DNA of 64,000 nucleotides. Origin: Xanthoparmelia taractica. Taxonomy: Eukaryota; Ascomycota; Lecanoromycetes; Lecanorales; Parmeliaceae. Position 1 is the first letter of the stretch. The number at the start of each line of letters is the position of its first letter. Under the pieces are notes generated by a model. It was given only the letters and a program-made list of their open reading frames with translations. It was not told the DNA's origin and made no database searches. Below, piece after piece: positions 1 to 10,347 of the stretch. The translations under genes were made by a program, and so were the position numbers. Location: assembly GCA_033085395.1 (NCBI GenBank), contig MU853200.1, positions 52,297 to 116,296 on the forward strand, in the 5' to 3' direction.

Positions 1-1185
1 CACATCGCCTCCCCCAGCTACCCACGCAACGCCTACACCTTCAACTTCTGCCTCGTCCTGGCCGAAGATGCGGACTTCAGCTCCTACGTGCCCGTGGTAC
101 GGAAACTCAACACCCTGTTCCGCACGCTCGAGGAGCAGAGCCAGTTCCTCTCCCGCGACGGCAGCGTGCCGGACAGCGGCAAGATCTACGCGCTCTGCGA
201 GATCCTGCTCGAGGACCTGAACAACTACTCCGAAGTCATGATCCCCATCGACGCCTCCAACACCCTCAACATCAAACTCTTCCCCACCTACCCGCCGCCC
301 CCGCCCCTCTACGCCCACCACGTGCCCCTCGCCACCGTCCGTCTCGAAGACCTCGTCGACGAAAACTGGGACCTCACCATGCTGCACGTCCTCCCCTGGA
401 TCGACGGCGTCAACAGCGTCAAGCAGATTGCGCTGCTGGCCGACGCCGACTTCAAGCTCGTGCGGAAAGCGATCAGGCATCTGCTTTACTACGGCTGCGT
501 GCTCCTGCTGGATGTCTTCAGCTTCGGCGCCATCTATGCGCCGACGGCGGAGGTGTCTGCGTTTGTGGAGAGCAAGGAGATGCAGGCGGAGTGTGGGCGG
601 TACGTTGCTTTGAGCCAGGGGGAGGGCATTGAGTCCGAGAAGCAGGAGAAACAGGAGGAGCATGAAGACGAGGAAAAGAAAACCCTAACCGGTACCCAAC
701 TAACCGAGCTCTACCTGTCCCTAAGACAAGGCCATAGCGTCAAAACCTGGTGCATGGAGCACGCGGAAGCGGTGGGTAAGATAGACGTGCGCCGCTTCAT
801 CACGTTCGGCGTCATCAAGGGGTTCCTGTACCGCGTGCACAAGTACGCGTTCGTCACCACTTCGATCCATCGGTCTAATTCGAAGAAATTGACGAGGGCG
901 AATCTGCAGCGTGAGAAGCTGAGGGAAGAGGGGATGGTGAAGAAGAAGGAGAAGGAGAAGGAGAAGGAGGAGAATGAGCAGGGGAAGGGAAAGGCGAAGG
1001 GGAAGGTGGGTGGGCAGAAGGAGAAGGAGAAGGAGAAGGAGAAGGAGAATGTGGATGGGGATCTGGGGAGGTATCTGGATGGCACGCACTGTTTTGATGA
1101 AATCTGTACGGATCTCATGATTGGTGAGAAGGAGTTGACGGCGAGGTTGAAGGCGTGGGGGGATGTGCAGATTATTTGTCGGTGA
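1..1185 (+). CDS. NPR2: NPR2 (Nprl2), nitrogen permease regulator, GATOR1/SEACIT subunit; 5' end outside window
   Basis: The frame is already open at base 1 (HIASPSYPRNAYTFNFCLVL) and runs to a TGA at 1185, so the N-terminus lies upstream. The conserved blocks are those of fungal NPR2: EDLNNYSEVMIPIDASNT, KLFPTYPPPPP, NWDLTMLHVLPWIDGV, VKQIALLADADFKLVRKAIRH and LLYYGCVLLLD, ending with the small C-terminal block YLDGTHCFDEICTDLM. In the family, NPR2 pairs with NPR3 and, with the Iml1/DEPDC5 GAP, restrains TORC1 at the vacuole under amino-acid or nitrogen shortage. A long Lys/Glu-rich stretch (GAGAAG-type repeats at about 940-1050) sits before the last conserved block; it is probably a disordered or coiled-coil spacer whose length varies between species. 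The gene converges on NGG1 with 243 bp between the stop codons. Identification is firm; only the start is missing. Confidence 0.93.
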   Translation, partial: HIASPSYPRNAYTFNFCLVLAEDADFSSYVPVVRKLNTLFRTLEEQSQFLSRDGSVPDSGKIYALCEILLEDLNNYSEVMIPIDASNTLNIKLFPTYPPPPPLYAHHVPLATVRLEDLVDENWDLTMLHVLPWIDGVNSVKQIALLADADFKLVRKAIRHLLYYGCVLLLDVFSFGAIYAPTAEVSAFVESKEMQAECGRYVALSQGEGIESEKQEKQEEHEDEEKKTLTGTQLTELYLSLRQGHSVKTWCMEHAEAVGKIDVRRFITFGVIKGFLYRVHKYAFVTTSIHRSNSKKLTRANLQREKLREEGMVKKKEKEKEKEENEQGKGKAKGKVGGQKEKEKEKEKENVDGDLGRYLDGTHCFDEICTDLMIGEKELTARLKAWGDVQIICR

Positions 1186-1428
1186 TGTTGGAAGCTTTTG
1201 GATTCGACTTCCAGGGTTTGATACATCTTTTGTTTCGTTACGTTGTAGATATTTGATGGAGGATTCTATCTGTCAACGTACAAATGTGACGATTCTCCGC
1301 ATGACCAGAAACAGAAGTCATGCCAGCCATATTGAATGAACAATCTCAAAGCGCCAGGGGTATATATCCAGAAAGATACGCCCGACATGACCTCTCGAAA
1401 CCACTAGTACCACCAGTGCCAACATCTC

Positions 1429-3882
1429 CTACTCCTCCCCTTCCTCCCACCTTTCCCGCTCCTGCCTCATCAACGGCTCCATGACCGCGTCAGTAAAGAT
1501 GCCCTCGCCCGGTCCCCGCACCCTCCTGATATCAGGCGCAAACACCGGTCCAATCTGCGCCTCCCATTCCGCCCTCCGATTCATCAACTGCCTCGCCACG
1601 TCGCCGATGCCCGGCTTGCTGATGCCGGCCACGCCTCCGTTGGCCGTCGAGACCCCGCCTTGGATCGGATGGTTGCCGCCGCCGCCTCCTCCGCCTCCGG
1701 GCCGCTTGGTGTTCTTCTTCGTTTTGCCCAGCGTGCGCGTGCGTTTGAGATACGCTTGCTGGACTTGACCGTCGAGGTCTTCCAGTATGGTTGCGAATTC
1801 CTGATAGGCCATTTGTTCCTGGGCCAGCTCCAGGACCCTCTGTTTGCGTGCGCCGTTGACGACGCTCACTTCCCTCAGCTTCTCCTGCAGGTAGCGGAGG
1901 CGCTCTGCGATTTCGTCGTCGTAGTGGGCGTCGTAGTCGGGTTCGTTGTCTGGGGAGAGGAAGCCGATGTGGCGGAGTTCGGCTTTGAGCCGTTCGTCGA
2001 TTTGGGCGTGCGAGAGGTTCTGGGCGTTGGCTGGCGGACGGTCGAATGAGGCGAGGGCGGTGGCGGGCGGAATAGTCTGAGACTTGCTATTGGCCTCTTC
2101 GGTAGGTGCCAAGTCTTGACCGGTGCCATTAGGGAGGTCGCCGTTGGTGTGAGAGGATTCTCCGATACCGTTGGTAAGGCCGTTTGACTGTGACTTTTCC
2201 TCTGTTGGCGGAGTTCGATGCTCGAAACGCATGGTGGAGAGAAGGCGGTTGAGTAACGGACCGCCAGAAATCTGGTCTGTCTCGGCAAGTTCGTCGTCCA
2301 TTTGATCAAGGCTGCCGCGAGGCTGATTGGGTGGCAGTCTATCCTGTTCTGGCGTGTCCCGAGACAGGGAGCCGTCTTCCTCGGCCCATACCTCTGTGTA
2401 ATGACGCTTGCCTCTGCGAGGCATGACGAATGGAGTTACTCGATCACCCTGCTTTTTTCAGCTTAAAACGCGCCTATGTCCTCGGCAGGACTTACTCGCT
2501 CGTTTAGGAAACCAATGTCTTCCTCTTTCAACGGTCTCAGATAGTTGTCAAGGTAGGCCGAAAAAGTATGAGCAGCAACTTGGTTATTCGGTTTGACCGC
2601 ATTGCTGAAATCCTTGTCCATGCCTCCCCGAGGGACAGCTATAAGATCATGAAGATCATCGTGGGGGAATGATGCTACACAGTAGATTTCTTTCTTTTCT
2701 TCGTCGGTCATGTCATCTGTGACGGGTCGGATCTCGTAAATAGTTGGATCATCAAACGTGAGAGGGTTGGGCCCAAAGGTCTGGTATTGAGCTATGCTTG
2801 CAGCAGGTGGAGGCTGATGTACACCATCGGAGGAGGTACTGGGAGACGGGGACGGTCGAGCAGATCCAGGCTCTAAAGGCGGAGGAGCGGTCAATGGCGA
2901 TGCAAGCGGCGAAGCTTCGGATAAAGATGACGAACTTCCGGAGACAGCATCGAGTTTCCTCTTTCGAGGAGACGGTGTGTTGGTGGCCAGACTGGGCGAG
3001 GCTTTGGAAATGTCAGCAATGTTCGTCCTGAGTCTCGTACACCTTGTGCTTTCCAGTCTGCTTTCTTCTGTGATTTTAAGTATGATGTCTCTTTGAGAGT
3101 TTGACTTGTGCATTTTTGTGATCCAGCTGCCCAGGCTCAATAGAGAGCCACAATATGAAGCCTTCAGCAATGCCAGGAGACATGAGAAACCTCGAGTAAG
3201 CGCATTCGATATTCTGCATTGTGGAGCTCTCGCGCCAAAATAAATGATACGGTGAAAGCGTAATGTATCAGGTGTTGCAGAAAGATGTGTTGAGGAATTG
3301 CCGACGAATTACAAACGTACCTTTGAGTGGCAGGTCTAACCCATCTTGCCTTGCCAGACCATGTGCTCCATGAGCCAGAGGTCTTTCTTCCCTGGCAATA
3401 CTTCGTTCTTTCTTTTTCTTCAGCTTCCCGCCCTTTCTTCCTCTGATATCATCGTCTTCCTCTTCGGGTTCTTGTTTCAGTACCTTCAGTGTTTCCCGTT
3501 CTTCTGCTTCGCGCAGGCGAGCCTCTTGTTCTCTCTGCCTTTCCTCTTCTAAAGCTTCTTTTCTTTTCTCGGATAGTGCGCGCATGCCCGCGTTGCAAGT
3601 ATCGCTTCGTGCAGATGCCAATTCGCTCAATTGTTTCAAGTCTTTGGCCATGATTGTGAGATGGCTTGGATCTGGTATGCCCCCAGCACCTCCGTGACGC
3701 TCGAGTATATCATCGTAATTTATATTTGTGGGCACCATGAGATTTCCAATAAGAATATCAAGGAAAGCTGTATGTGAGGGCGCTGTGGGTCCGCTGACCG
3801 AAGAACTTGGAGTTGTATTGCGGCTCCGAGACTGTCTCCCCTCACGGCCTTTGGATTTGCTCTTCCCGACCAGTGGAGGCAT
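1429..3882 (-). CDS. NGG1: NGG1/ADA3, SAGA histone acetyltransferase module subunit
   Basis: Three-exon model: 3882-3321, 3001-2496 and 2448-1429 (695 aa, frame kept throughout). The N-terminus (MPPLVGKSKSKGREGRQSRS), the block FPHDDLHDLI followed by KDFSNA, and the junction FLNER|GDRVTPFVMPRRGKRHYTE are typical of fungal Ngg1. The C-terminal ADA3 region contains LRHIGFLSPDNEPDYDAHYD, YLQEKLREVSVVNGARKQ and QEFATILEDLDGQVQQAYLK. Ada3 joins Gcn5 and Ada2 in the SAGA/ADA acetyltransferase module in the nucleus. Intron 2 (2449-2495, GTAAGT...CAG) is certain. Intron 1 (3002-3320, 319 bp, GTACGT...AAG after a GCTGAC branch site) is inferred from frame and could hide a small exon. A charged coiled-coil segment (EEERQREQEARLREAEERE) lies in exon 1. 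Confidence 0.9.
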
Positions 3883-4481
3883 GTCGGGCGTTGCGAAAGA
3901 CGGCTGAGCTGCTGATATAGCAGAAAGGGCAAAAGTGGAAGCGCAAGCAGATGTGAATATTAGTGGTGGTGATGGTAGTGCAATGTCGGGTATTGCATCC
4001 TGGTGAATAGGTAGACAAGTGAATGAGTGACAGGAATTCTCAGAATGTGGAGCTGAGAGTGGTAGGCGGTGTTGGTGGAGAAGTTCAGAGGCATGGCGAT
4101 GAATTGAGCAAGTTTGGCGCTGATGATGCTCCGCACCGGAGCACTGCCACCACTGCCACCACTGCCACCACTGCCACAGTATCTATTTTCTCACTCGAAG
4201 CCAAGCACCCAATAACTGAAGGCGACGATGATGAACGCCCGCCACTGCGCCTTCCTTCATTCTTTCTCTACATTCAAGTAAATTACACTCTTTCGTTGAT
4301 TTTCTATTGACCTTTTGCCTCGTTACTATATCCTATACACCCTGTCTTGTTGATCTCTCTTTGCCATGAGTGTTTGAAGTTACCAAAGGCTGGCATTCAA
4401 GGTGAATGTCTTGCGATGGGTAATCTACTTACTTGCACCCCCTTCCACAGCAATGCTAAGATAGCCTAGCCGCTCAATCAG
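3883..4481. promoter_or_regulatory. Spacer between divergent NGG1 and the RING gene
   Basis: About 600 bp separate the NGG1 start codon (minus) from the first exon I can support for the RING gene (plus). Both promoters must lie here, together with the unresolved first exon of the RING gene (probably within 4370-4470). A 9-bp minisatellite at 4142-4177 is the only clear structure. I see no convincing TATA box. Confidence 0.5.
4142..4177. repeat. 9-bp minisatellite, four copies
   Basis: Four head-to-tail copies of CACTGCCAC lie in the divergent spacer between NGG1 and the RING gene. They are not coding in either gene model. Confidence 0.85.
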
Positions 4482-6253
4482 TCGACACCTTCGTCCTTGC
4501 CTTCAGCGATCCTGCTCTAAATGAAGACGAGTCCGAAAGAGCACGCGTCAATGTTCGTTTCCCACCCCTCTCCCCAAAAGCAATCCCACCATTTCAACTG
4601 ACTGAACCAACCTCTGCTAGGTCAGCATTTCCTTTGAACTTTTCAACAGTAACCACGTCCAAACCCTCTCCACCAATCAGGCTGGGGGCGACGTCGAAGG
4701 GTTGTTGTTTGTTCCTGATCTCGTTCCGTCTGATCCTTGCTTCAATGCATCTATGCAATACGTCCCCAAAAATGTCACCAGAATAGACGACCTGCCAACC
4801 GTGCAGTACCTATACTTGGCTTTTGCGCCATGGTTTTCCGCAGCTTGTACAAAATCCTACCTTGCCGCCGCCCGTGGGGTTCAAGGCCTCGACGGATTCA
4901 TGTTCTATACCCCAGATAACAGCACCGGTAAGCCTCCACCGGTATCAGATGGGATTTGGAATCTCAACGATGGAGGACGATGGAAATCAGAGAACAAATA
5001 CCCCGTTTATGCTATACCGGGCGTCGATGGGGCCATTATTATGCAGCAGCTCGCGCAGTACTCAGGCAATGCATCAAGTCCTAAGGCGCAAAATATCCTC
5101 ACGCAGGAGCAGATGGATCCTACCGACTACGTGCGACTCTATACGACCTTTGGGCTAGACGGCGGTAGTAACTTGCCTACTTTGTGGGCATTTCTGCTAA
5201 TCGTACTTGCCGTCGTCCTCTTCATTATATTCCTAACATCTCTCTCAATGCACTACTACCAGCGACGCAATCGTCGCGCGCTTGAACGCCGCATCCAAAG
5301 TGGCGCAGTCGACCTCGAAACTCTTGGCATCAAGCGCCTGCGTGTCCCTCAAGAAGCCATTAACAATCTCCCCACTTTCATTTACGTCCCCAATGAGAGC
5401 AACCCAACTTACTCCACCAAGTCTGTGGACCCTATCTCATCCGCGCCCTCGGAGTCGGCGGTGCCAGCCGTCTCCACGCCAGACCACACTAATTGGGCGC
5501 AAACGATGTGTGTGATCTGTCTCGAGGACTTCGTCCCTCGCAAAACCAAAGTTCGCTCCCTCCCTTGTCATCACATCTACCATCCTGAATGCATCGACCC
5601 TTTTTTGCTGGACAATAGCTCCCTCTGCCCCGTGTGTAAGGCTAAGGTGGTCCCTCAAGAGCAAAATGCCTACACACTTGGGCCGGTCACCAACGCAATG
5701 GTGCGATACGAGCGTCGTGCTAGAAGGATAAGGCTTGCCCGAGAGATGAGACAGGCACAGCTTGGAGAGGTTGAGCCCCAGGGAGGGGGAAGTATCGGCC
5801 GCCTCACCAATCTCAGGAGGGTATGTGGGAGGGATAGGAGAACTTCCAGTGCGCCAAACGCAGCACCAACAACAAGCCAGATCGAGATGGCCGAAGTCGG
5901 GAGCAGGGCGATGTCGAGTCCAACTACAGCTTCGAATCTCGAGGCATCGGGAATGCAGACCAGACCGCCGGCTGACACTAATTTGAGGAGAGAATGGATT
6001 AACAGGAGGATGAGTACTCTTGTGGAGCAACAGCCGACTTTGGAGGAGGCGGAGGCGGAGAGACAGGCACGGATGCCTTCATGTAAGTCTCCCCTCAAGA
6101 ACATTCCTTGGTAGCCATCGAAGAAATTGCTAACAGCGATGTCTAGGGCGAAGAGCTCTTGGCGCTATCTTTCCCGGTTTCCGATAGCTCCAGTAAATGG
6201 TCATGCGCCGAACAGGCTGCATGGAGACTTGATTCTTTGGCTTTTTATTTGAT
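4482..6253 (+). CDS. PA-domain, single-TM, RING-H2 E3 ubiquitin ligase (first exon unresolved)
   Basis: Supported exons are 4482-4552, 4621-6082 and 6147-6253. The first listed exon (DTFVLAFSDPALNEDE) follows an ATCAG acceptor, so a short upstream exon with the start codon and signal peptide is missing from the model. The joined protein has a lumenal protease-associated-like half with N-glycosylation sites, then one membrane helix (about 5180-5255, LWAFLLIVLAVVLFIIFLTS), then a cytosolic RING-H2: CVIC, 15 residues, CHHIYHPEC, 11 residues, CPVC. PA-TM-RING proteins are E3 ligases of the endomembrane system that tag membrane cargo. The intron at 4553-4620 uses a GTTCGT donor. The last intron (6083-6146) replaces the tail ending at 6114; if it is retained the protein ends there. 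The substrate is unknown. Confidence 0.82.
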
Positions 6254-6432
6254 GCACCGCTTGAGCGAGGAGTTTTGAGGCATAGCGAACCAGATTGAGC
6301 AAGGTGTAGGGGCAATCATGTTGGGTATTGCAAGGATGTTCGAGAGGCTCTTTACCGCATGTTAAGGGAACGCCCTGCTTCATTGTACATCTCACTCCTA
6401 GGTATCTTCCGCTAACGCACAGTAATGCTGTG

Positions 6433-7768
6433 TCAATAAGGTTTAAATCTACCCGACTCGCTCCCACCATCAGCAACACTCTTTTTCTTTTTCTTTTTCG
6501 GCCTCTCTGCTTCCGCTCGCCCCTGCTCTTCGTCTCCCCTATCTGTAGACGTCCGCCATGCCTTCACGAAACCATCCTCGCCCGCGGTGAAGATAGTACC
6601 ATCCTATTTGGGCCGGTCAATCAGCCTGAATATATAAAATCTCATAATACTTACCTCGTTGTTGACATGAATCGAGCGGACAATCTCCTCTCCGTGTGCG
6701 CCGGAAAGCCGGATCGTTTCGCTGCGATCAAATGACCAGTCGTTGACCCGGCGGAGAGGTACGAGATCTAGACGCTGCTCGCTGATCGAAACAATATCTC
6801 AGCTTCGTGGCAGGAAGCATGCGCGAACGCACCGAAGATGCTTACCTATGTGATCCGGCGCCGACAATCGCTTCGGCGCCGCCGGAAGGAATGACATCGA
6901 CTGCATACTCACAGTCCAGCTTCGGTCTTAGATCTCCAAAGACCGTTGGGGAAGGCTCGTCTGTTGCATCGTTTCCTTCGTTTAAATGAAACACGGAGAA
7001 GAGCTCGTCGTGGCTTAGAGCGAAAAATTCGGAGTTGGAAAGGAATCCGGCGTGGTTGATTGAGCTGCCGTGGTTTTGTACTTGGAGGAGGGCGTCGTCT
7101 TCGTCTGAGATTGAGACGTCGTAAATGTTGACGAGGCCGTCGGTGCTGCCGGAGAGGAGACATTGGGGCTGGGTCGGGTGGAATTGCACTTCTGTTACGT
7201 CGTCGTTGTGACTGTCGATGTAATTTTGTAGCGGCTTGCTTGGAGAGCGGGTGTCCCTGTGACAGCGATGAGTCGGTCTATGCGTTGCTACAGGGTTTGA
7301 GAGAGGTATGAGACCATATTAAGACGGCTGCTTGAGAATGACTTAGCTCCGTACCCGCGGTGATATTTGTGCACTGAGAAGCTAGAGATAAGTACGGAGC
7401 AATGCTGTCTACGAAACCCGTCAATTTCCTTAACTGTGGTTGCGGCTTTCCGGCGTTTGCTGACCGTCGCTGAGTTGCATGGTCTTCTGCCCAACACGCA
7501 GGTCGTACCGTCGCACCACAGCATCTCGGCCTGCCGTCAACAGACTATTGGGATCATGGTCCACAGCTTGCAAGCAGGTCACGCCGTCATGCACATTCTT
7601 CAGGACTCCACTGGCGATTTCTCGCAGGGTCTTGGGATCAATAAGACGGAGGGAGTCGTCGGATGAGATTGCTGCAAGATGACCGTTCACCTGTACAATT
7701 TTGTAGATGTACGAATCTGCTGGAAGAGACAGTATTGAGGTGGCGGTCAAATTGGCAAGCCTCATCAT
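6433..7768 (-). CDS. WDR89-type WD40 repeat protein
   Basis: Five exons fit exactly: 7768-7465, 7408-7315, 7256-6846, 6781-6655 and 6603-6433 (368 aa). The block SHNDDVTEVQFHP, then LLSGSTDGLVNIYDV, matches the WDR89 signature SHSDDVTQVRFHP...VVSGSSDGLVN that I know from the animal protein. Other blades show NITAGTELSHSQAAVLIWD and TIFTAGEDGFVKAWR. The protein ends in a Lys-rich tail (PKKKKKKS) with SGRFKPY at the C-terminus, which suggests a nuclear or nucleolar location. It should form one seven-bladed propeller acting as a protein-binding scaffold; no enzymatic role is expected. The WDR89 partner is not established to my knowledge. Every splice junction restores a plausible blade. Confidence 0.85.
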
Positions 7769-8996
7769 GCTGATTCTTGGTCAAAAGCTAGGAAATATGG
7801 AGAATGAGATATTCTGAAAATGTCACGCATCTTCCAAATTCTTGGATCGAGCTCTTTCTTCTATCACCAAACTCGTGAGCTCTCTGGGAACATAAACTAT
7901 TTTGGGATACAGATATGTCATGAAGAGGGAAAATATGGTAACTTTATACATAAATATCTCATGGTTCTTGATTCTCTCAATTCGTTAAGTGGAAAGGAGG
8001 CTAGGAGATTTCTTTCTCCGTCTTTAGCGTGAGCAATTGCAGACCTCGCCCCATGTCGACTTTCCTCCAACATCATATACGAGCTCTGTTGTGCCTTTTC
8101 TCTGCCGATATTGATCAATTGAATCCAGTAAAGAGTGTTTTGCCTTGCAAGACTACTTAGAACAGCTTTCTGAGTCACCACTGACAGAATACAGAGTCCT
8201 CCTGAATTGGACCATTGCCTCGTCAGTCCGGGCTTTCTCCAGAATGGTTCAGTGACTTCAAGCACCCATGACTTACATCCTCCTGAGCTTTCACGACAAT
8301 TCATTCCTGCTTTTCCTAGCTTCTTCGTTACTGCAGGCTGCTTATCGAACCATGAGCCCCCTTCAATGGCGTCTATGGCACTGCATTCCTCTCAATCCTT
8401 CTGAATATCACGCATCGTCTCCTCTCTCAGAGACTAAATGGATATGGATACTTCTTTAGCAATATACATCGGTGCCTCTGGGGCTCGGACTTTGGATGCC
8501 TTTGCTTTGGTCGGGTCTTCCTAACCCGTGTATGACCCATCGTATGATCCACTATCTGATATTGGACTGGGTTTTTCATGATTCTTGCACTGGCTTCTTA
8601 TTGTAACTATATCCCAGACCAACAGCAGTCGCCTTTCACGTCGTTCGGTCCAAGTATAGATGGTCTCACAACAAAGCTGTCTTTCTCTGGACGCCGAGCC
8701 ACTTCGGCTGACCACTGACCGTAAACCGCGTCTGACAATATCGTCCACTTAGAACAGATCGATCTAGGCCGAGACACCCAAGGATTGACCCCAGTCCATT
8801 TTTAGTACATTCCCATCAGCTCCCACAAAAGACCTGTTGTCATTCCTTCAACATCTTCTTTCTTCACCACTTATCCTGCCAGTAAATACTATCCCTCAAC
8901 GATCCGCCAACCTCCCTCCTGTATCTGCTGTTGCTCACACACAGAGAAGACAGCAGTATAACGCAAACCTCGTACAACAGCCACCAGCAAGCCATC
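7769..8996. other. Intergenic, divergent promoters of WDR89-like and Clr2-like genes
   Basis: The 1.2-kb spacer lies between two start codons on opposite strands. Short open frames occur, but none has coding character or a splice partner. The stretch just before 8997 (about 8820-8960) is pyrimidine- and CA-rich, as is common in fungal 5' leaders. Confidence 0.5.
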
Positions 8997-10254
8997 ATGG
9001 CCCAACCACCCGATTTTGCCCTTTTGTTGACCGACGGTGATTCGAACCACGTTCCTAGCGCTGAGGAGAGGGAGCAAGGCTACAAGACTGCAGCAGACTA
9101 TGGTCTGACGCAGAAAGCTCTTTCGAATTTCGCAAACGAGATGATGAGGAAGGCAGATAGGAAAGCCGAGAAGGGTGAGTTACAAACAGGTCTTTTCCTT
9201 CCAATACCTGCCATCACAGAAAACGCGTGCTGTGTCAGATCTGATCTCCAGATGCTTCATGACATCCGATCGAGCACTCTATCCCCTACACGTGGGACAG
9301 AGGATCTCCTTTGGAGATCCAGATGGCTAGCGTAACGCGTGGACCTTGTCAAAGCACTTTTCAGTCCAAACCATCCTTGGGTGTCACAAGTCCGAGCCTT
9401 TTCGCTCTATCCTACATATGTAGGAAGTGCTGTTACAGATAAATGTGCCCCAAACTTGTCACGAAGATAACGGGGGTTGTTCGTAGCGAGCTGTCCTTGT
9501 TCTAGTTAACGAGCGTTTGAAGTTCAAGACAAAAGTAAAACGCTAGCGGTGTTGACCGCAATTTTGCTGCCCTAGTTCGCCTCCAATTCTTGAAGTCTCT
9601 ACTCTTCCGACACATACTTATCAAAGCATCTCAAGCACTTGTCGCTAACCTTGTTTCGATATCAGGCACACCAAAGAACAAAATGCCAGACGGCTATAGC
9701 GTCTGGCCCTGCCAACGTGGCGGGCGATATAAGCGTGGAAAAGTTCGTCATCCAACCCCAACGCAGCACACATCCATTAACAAAACCCTCAGAACCCGAA
9801 GATGGACTGGTATATCTTCGGCCACCCCAGCGGCAAAAAGATTGACTCGTTTGCGCAATTCGTTGTGCATATCAGTTTCATCCAGCAGCCATTGCAGACG
9901 GGCGGTTGCCCCTGTAAGGTCTGTAAGAAACATCCGGTTCCTGAGGGGAATGTTGCGAGGCCGGATCCGGTACCAGCAACCCTAGGCGCCCCTCATGTGG
10001 CTCAAGCTGCTGCAGAGGATGATGATGGCGAAGATACTCGTTCGGATCACGAGGATGGTGGAGACGGTCCTGCGGAGGAGGACGATGGTGGAGACGCTTC
10101 TGCGGGGGACGACGATGGGGAAGACACTCCTCCCCGGATGAACGCAGACTACGACGAGGAGCGTCGTCGCTTCTTCTTCGTGCTCCTCTTCGTCCTGGTC
10201 TTGTTATTAGCGGTGATACTGGGGATGATGATGGTTGGTTTCTCTGGGTCTTGA
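8997..10254 (+). CDS. Small tail-anchored protein with a Clr2-like GHPSGK/CPCKxC motif
   Basis: Exons are 8997-9174, 9666-9742 and 9793-10254 (238 aa, frame exact). Intron 1 is long for a fungus (491 bp). Intron 2 (50 bp) has a GTTCGT donor and CTCAG acceptor. The centre reads MPDGYSVWP, then DWYIFGHPSGKKIDSFAQF, then GGCPCKVC. The order GHPSGK(R/K)...F..H...C-x-C-x2-C resembles the core of the transcription-silencing protein Clr2 family (fission yeast SHREC complex). The rest does not: an acidic Asp/Glu/Gly repeat region (about residues 150-200) and a strongly hydrophobic C-terminal helix of about 20 residues (FFFVLLFVLVLLLAVILG) with only a few residues after it. So this is a short membrane-anchored relative, not canonical Clr2. 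Its function is unknown. Confidence 0.68.
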
Positions 10255-10347
10255 TTCCTTGGGTTTTTTCATTCGACAGGCGGAAAGGGAGGAATAGCCT
10301 CGTTGGTACATGATTGGTTTCCAATAATCCCGGCCCTCCGGCTGTGA

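Noticed and set aside
711..1226. Antisense open frames within NPR2
   Set aside because: Ser/Phe/Leu repeats are the complement of the GAGAAG-type Lys/Glu tract of NPR2.
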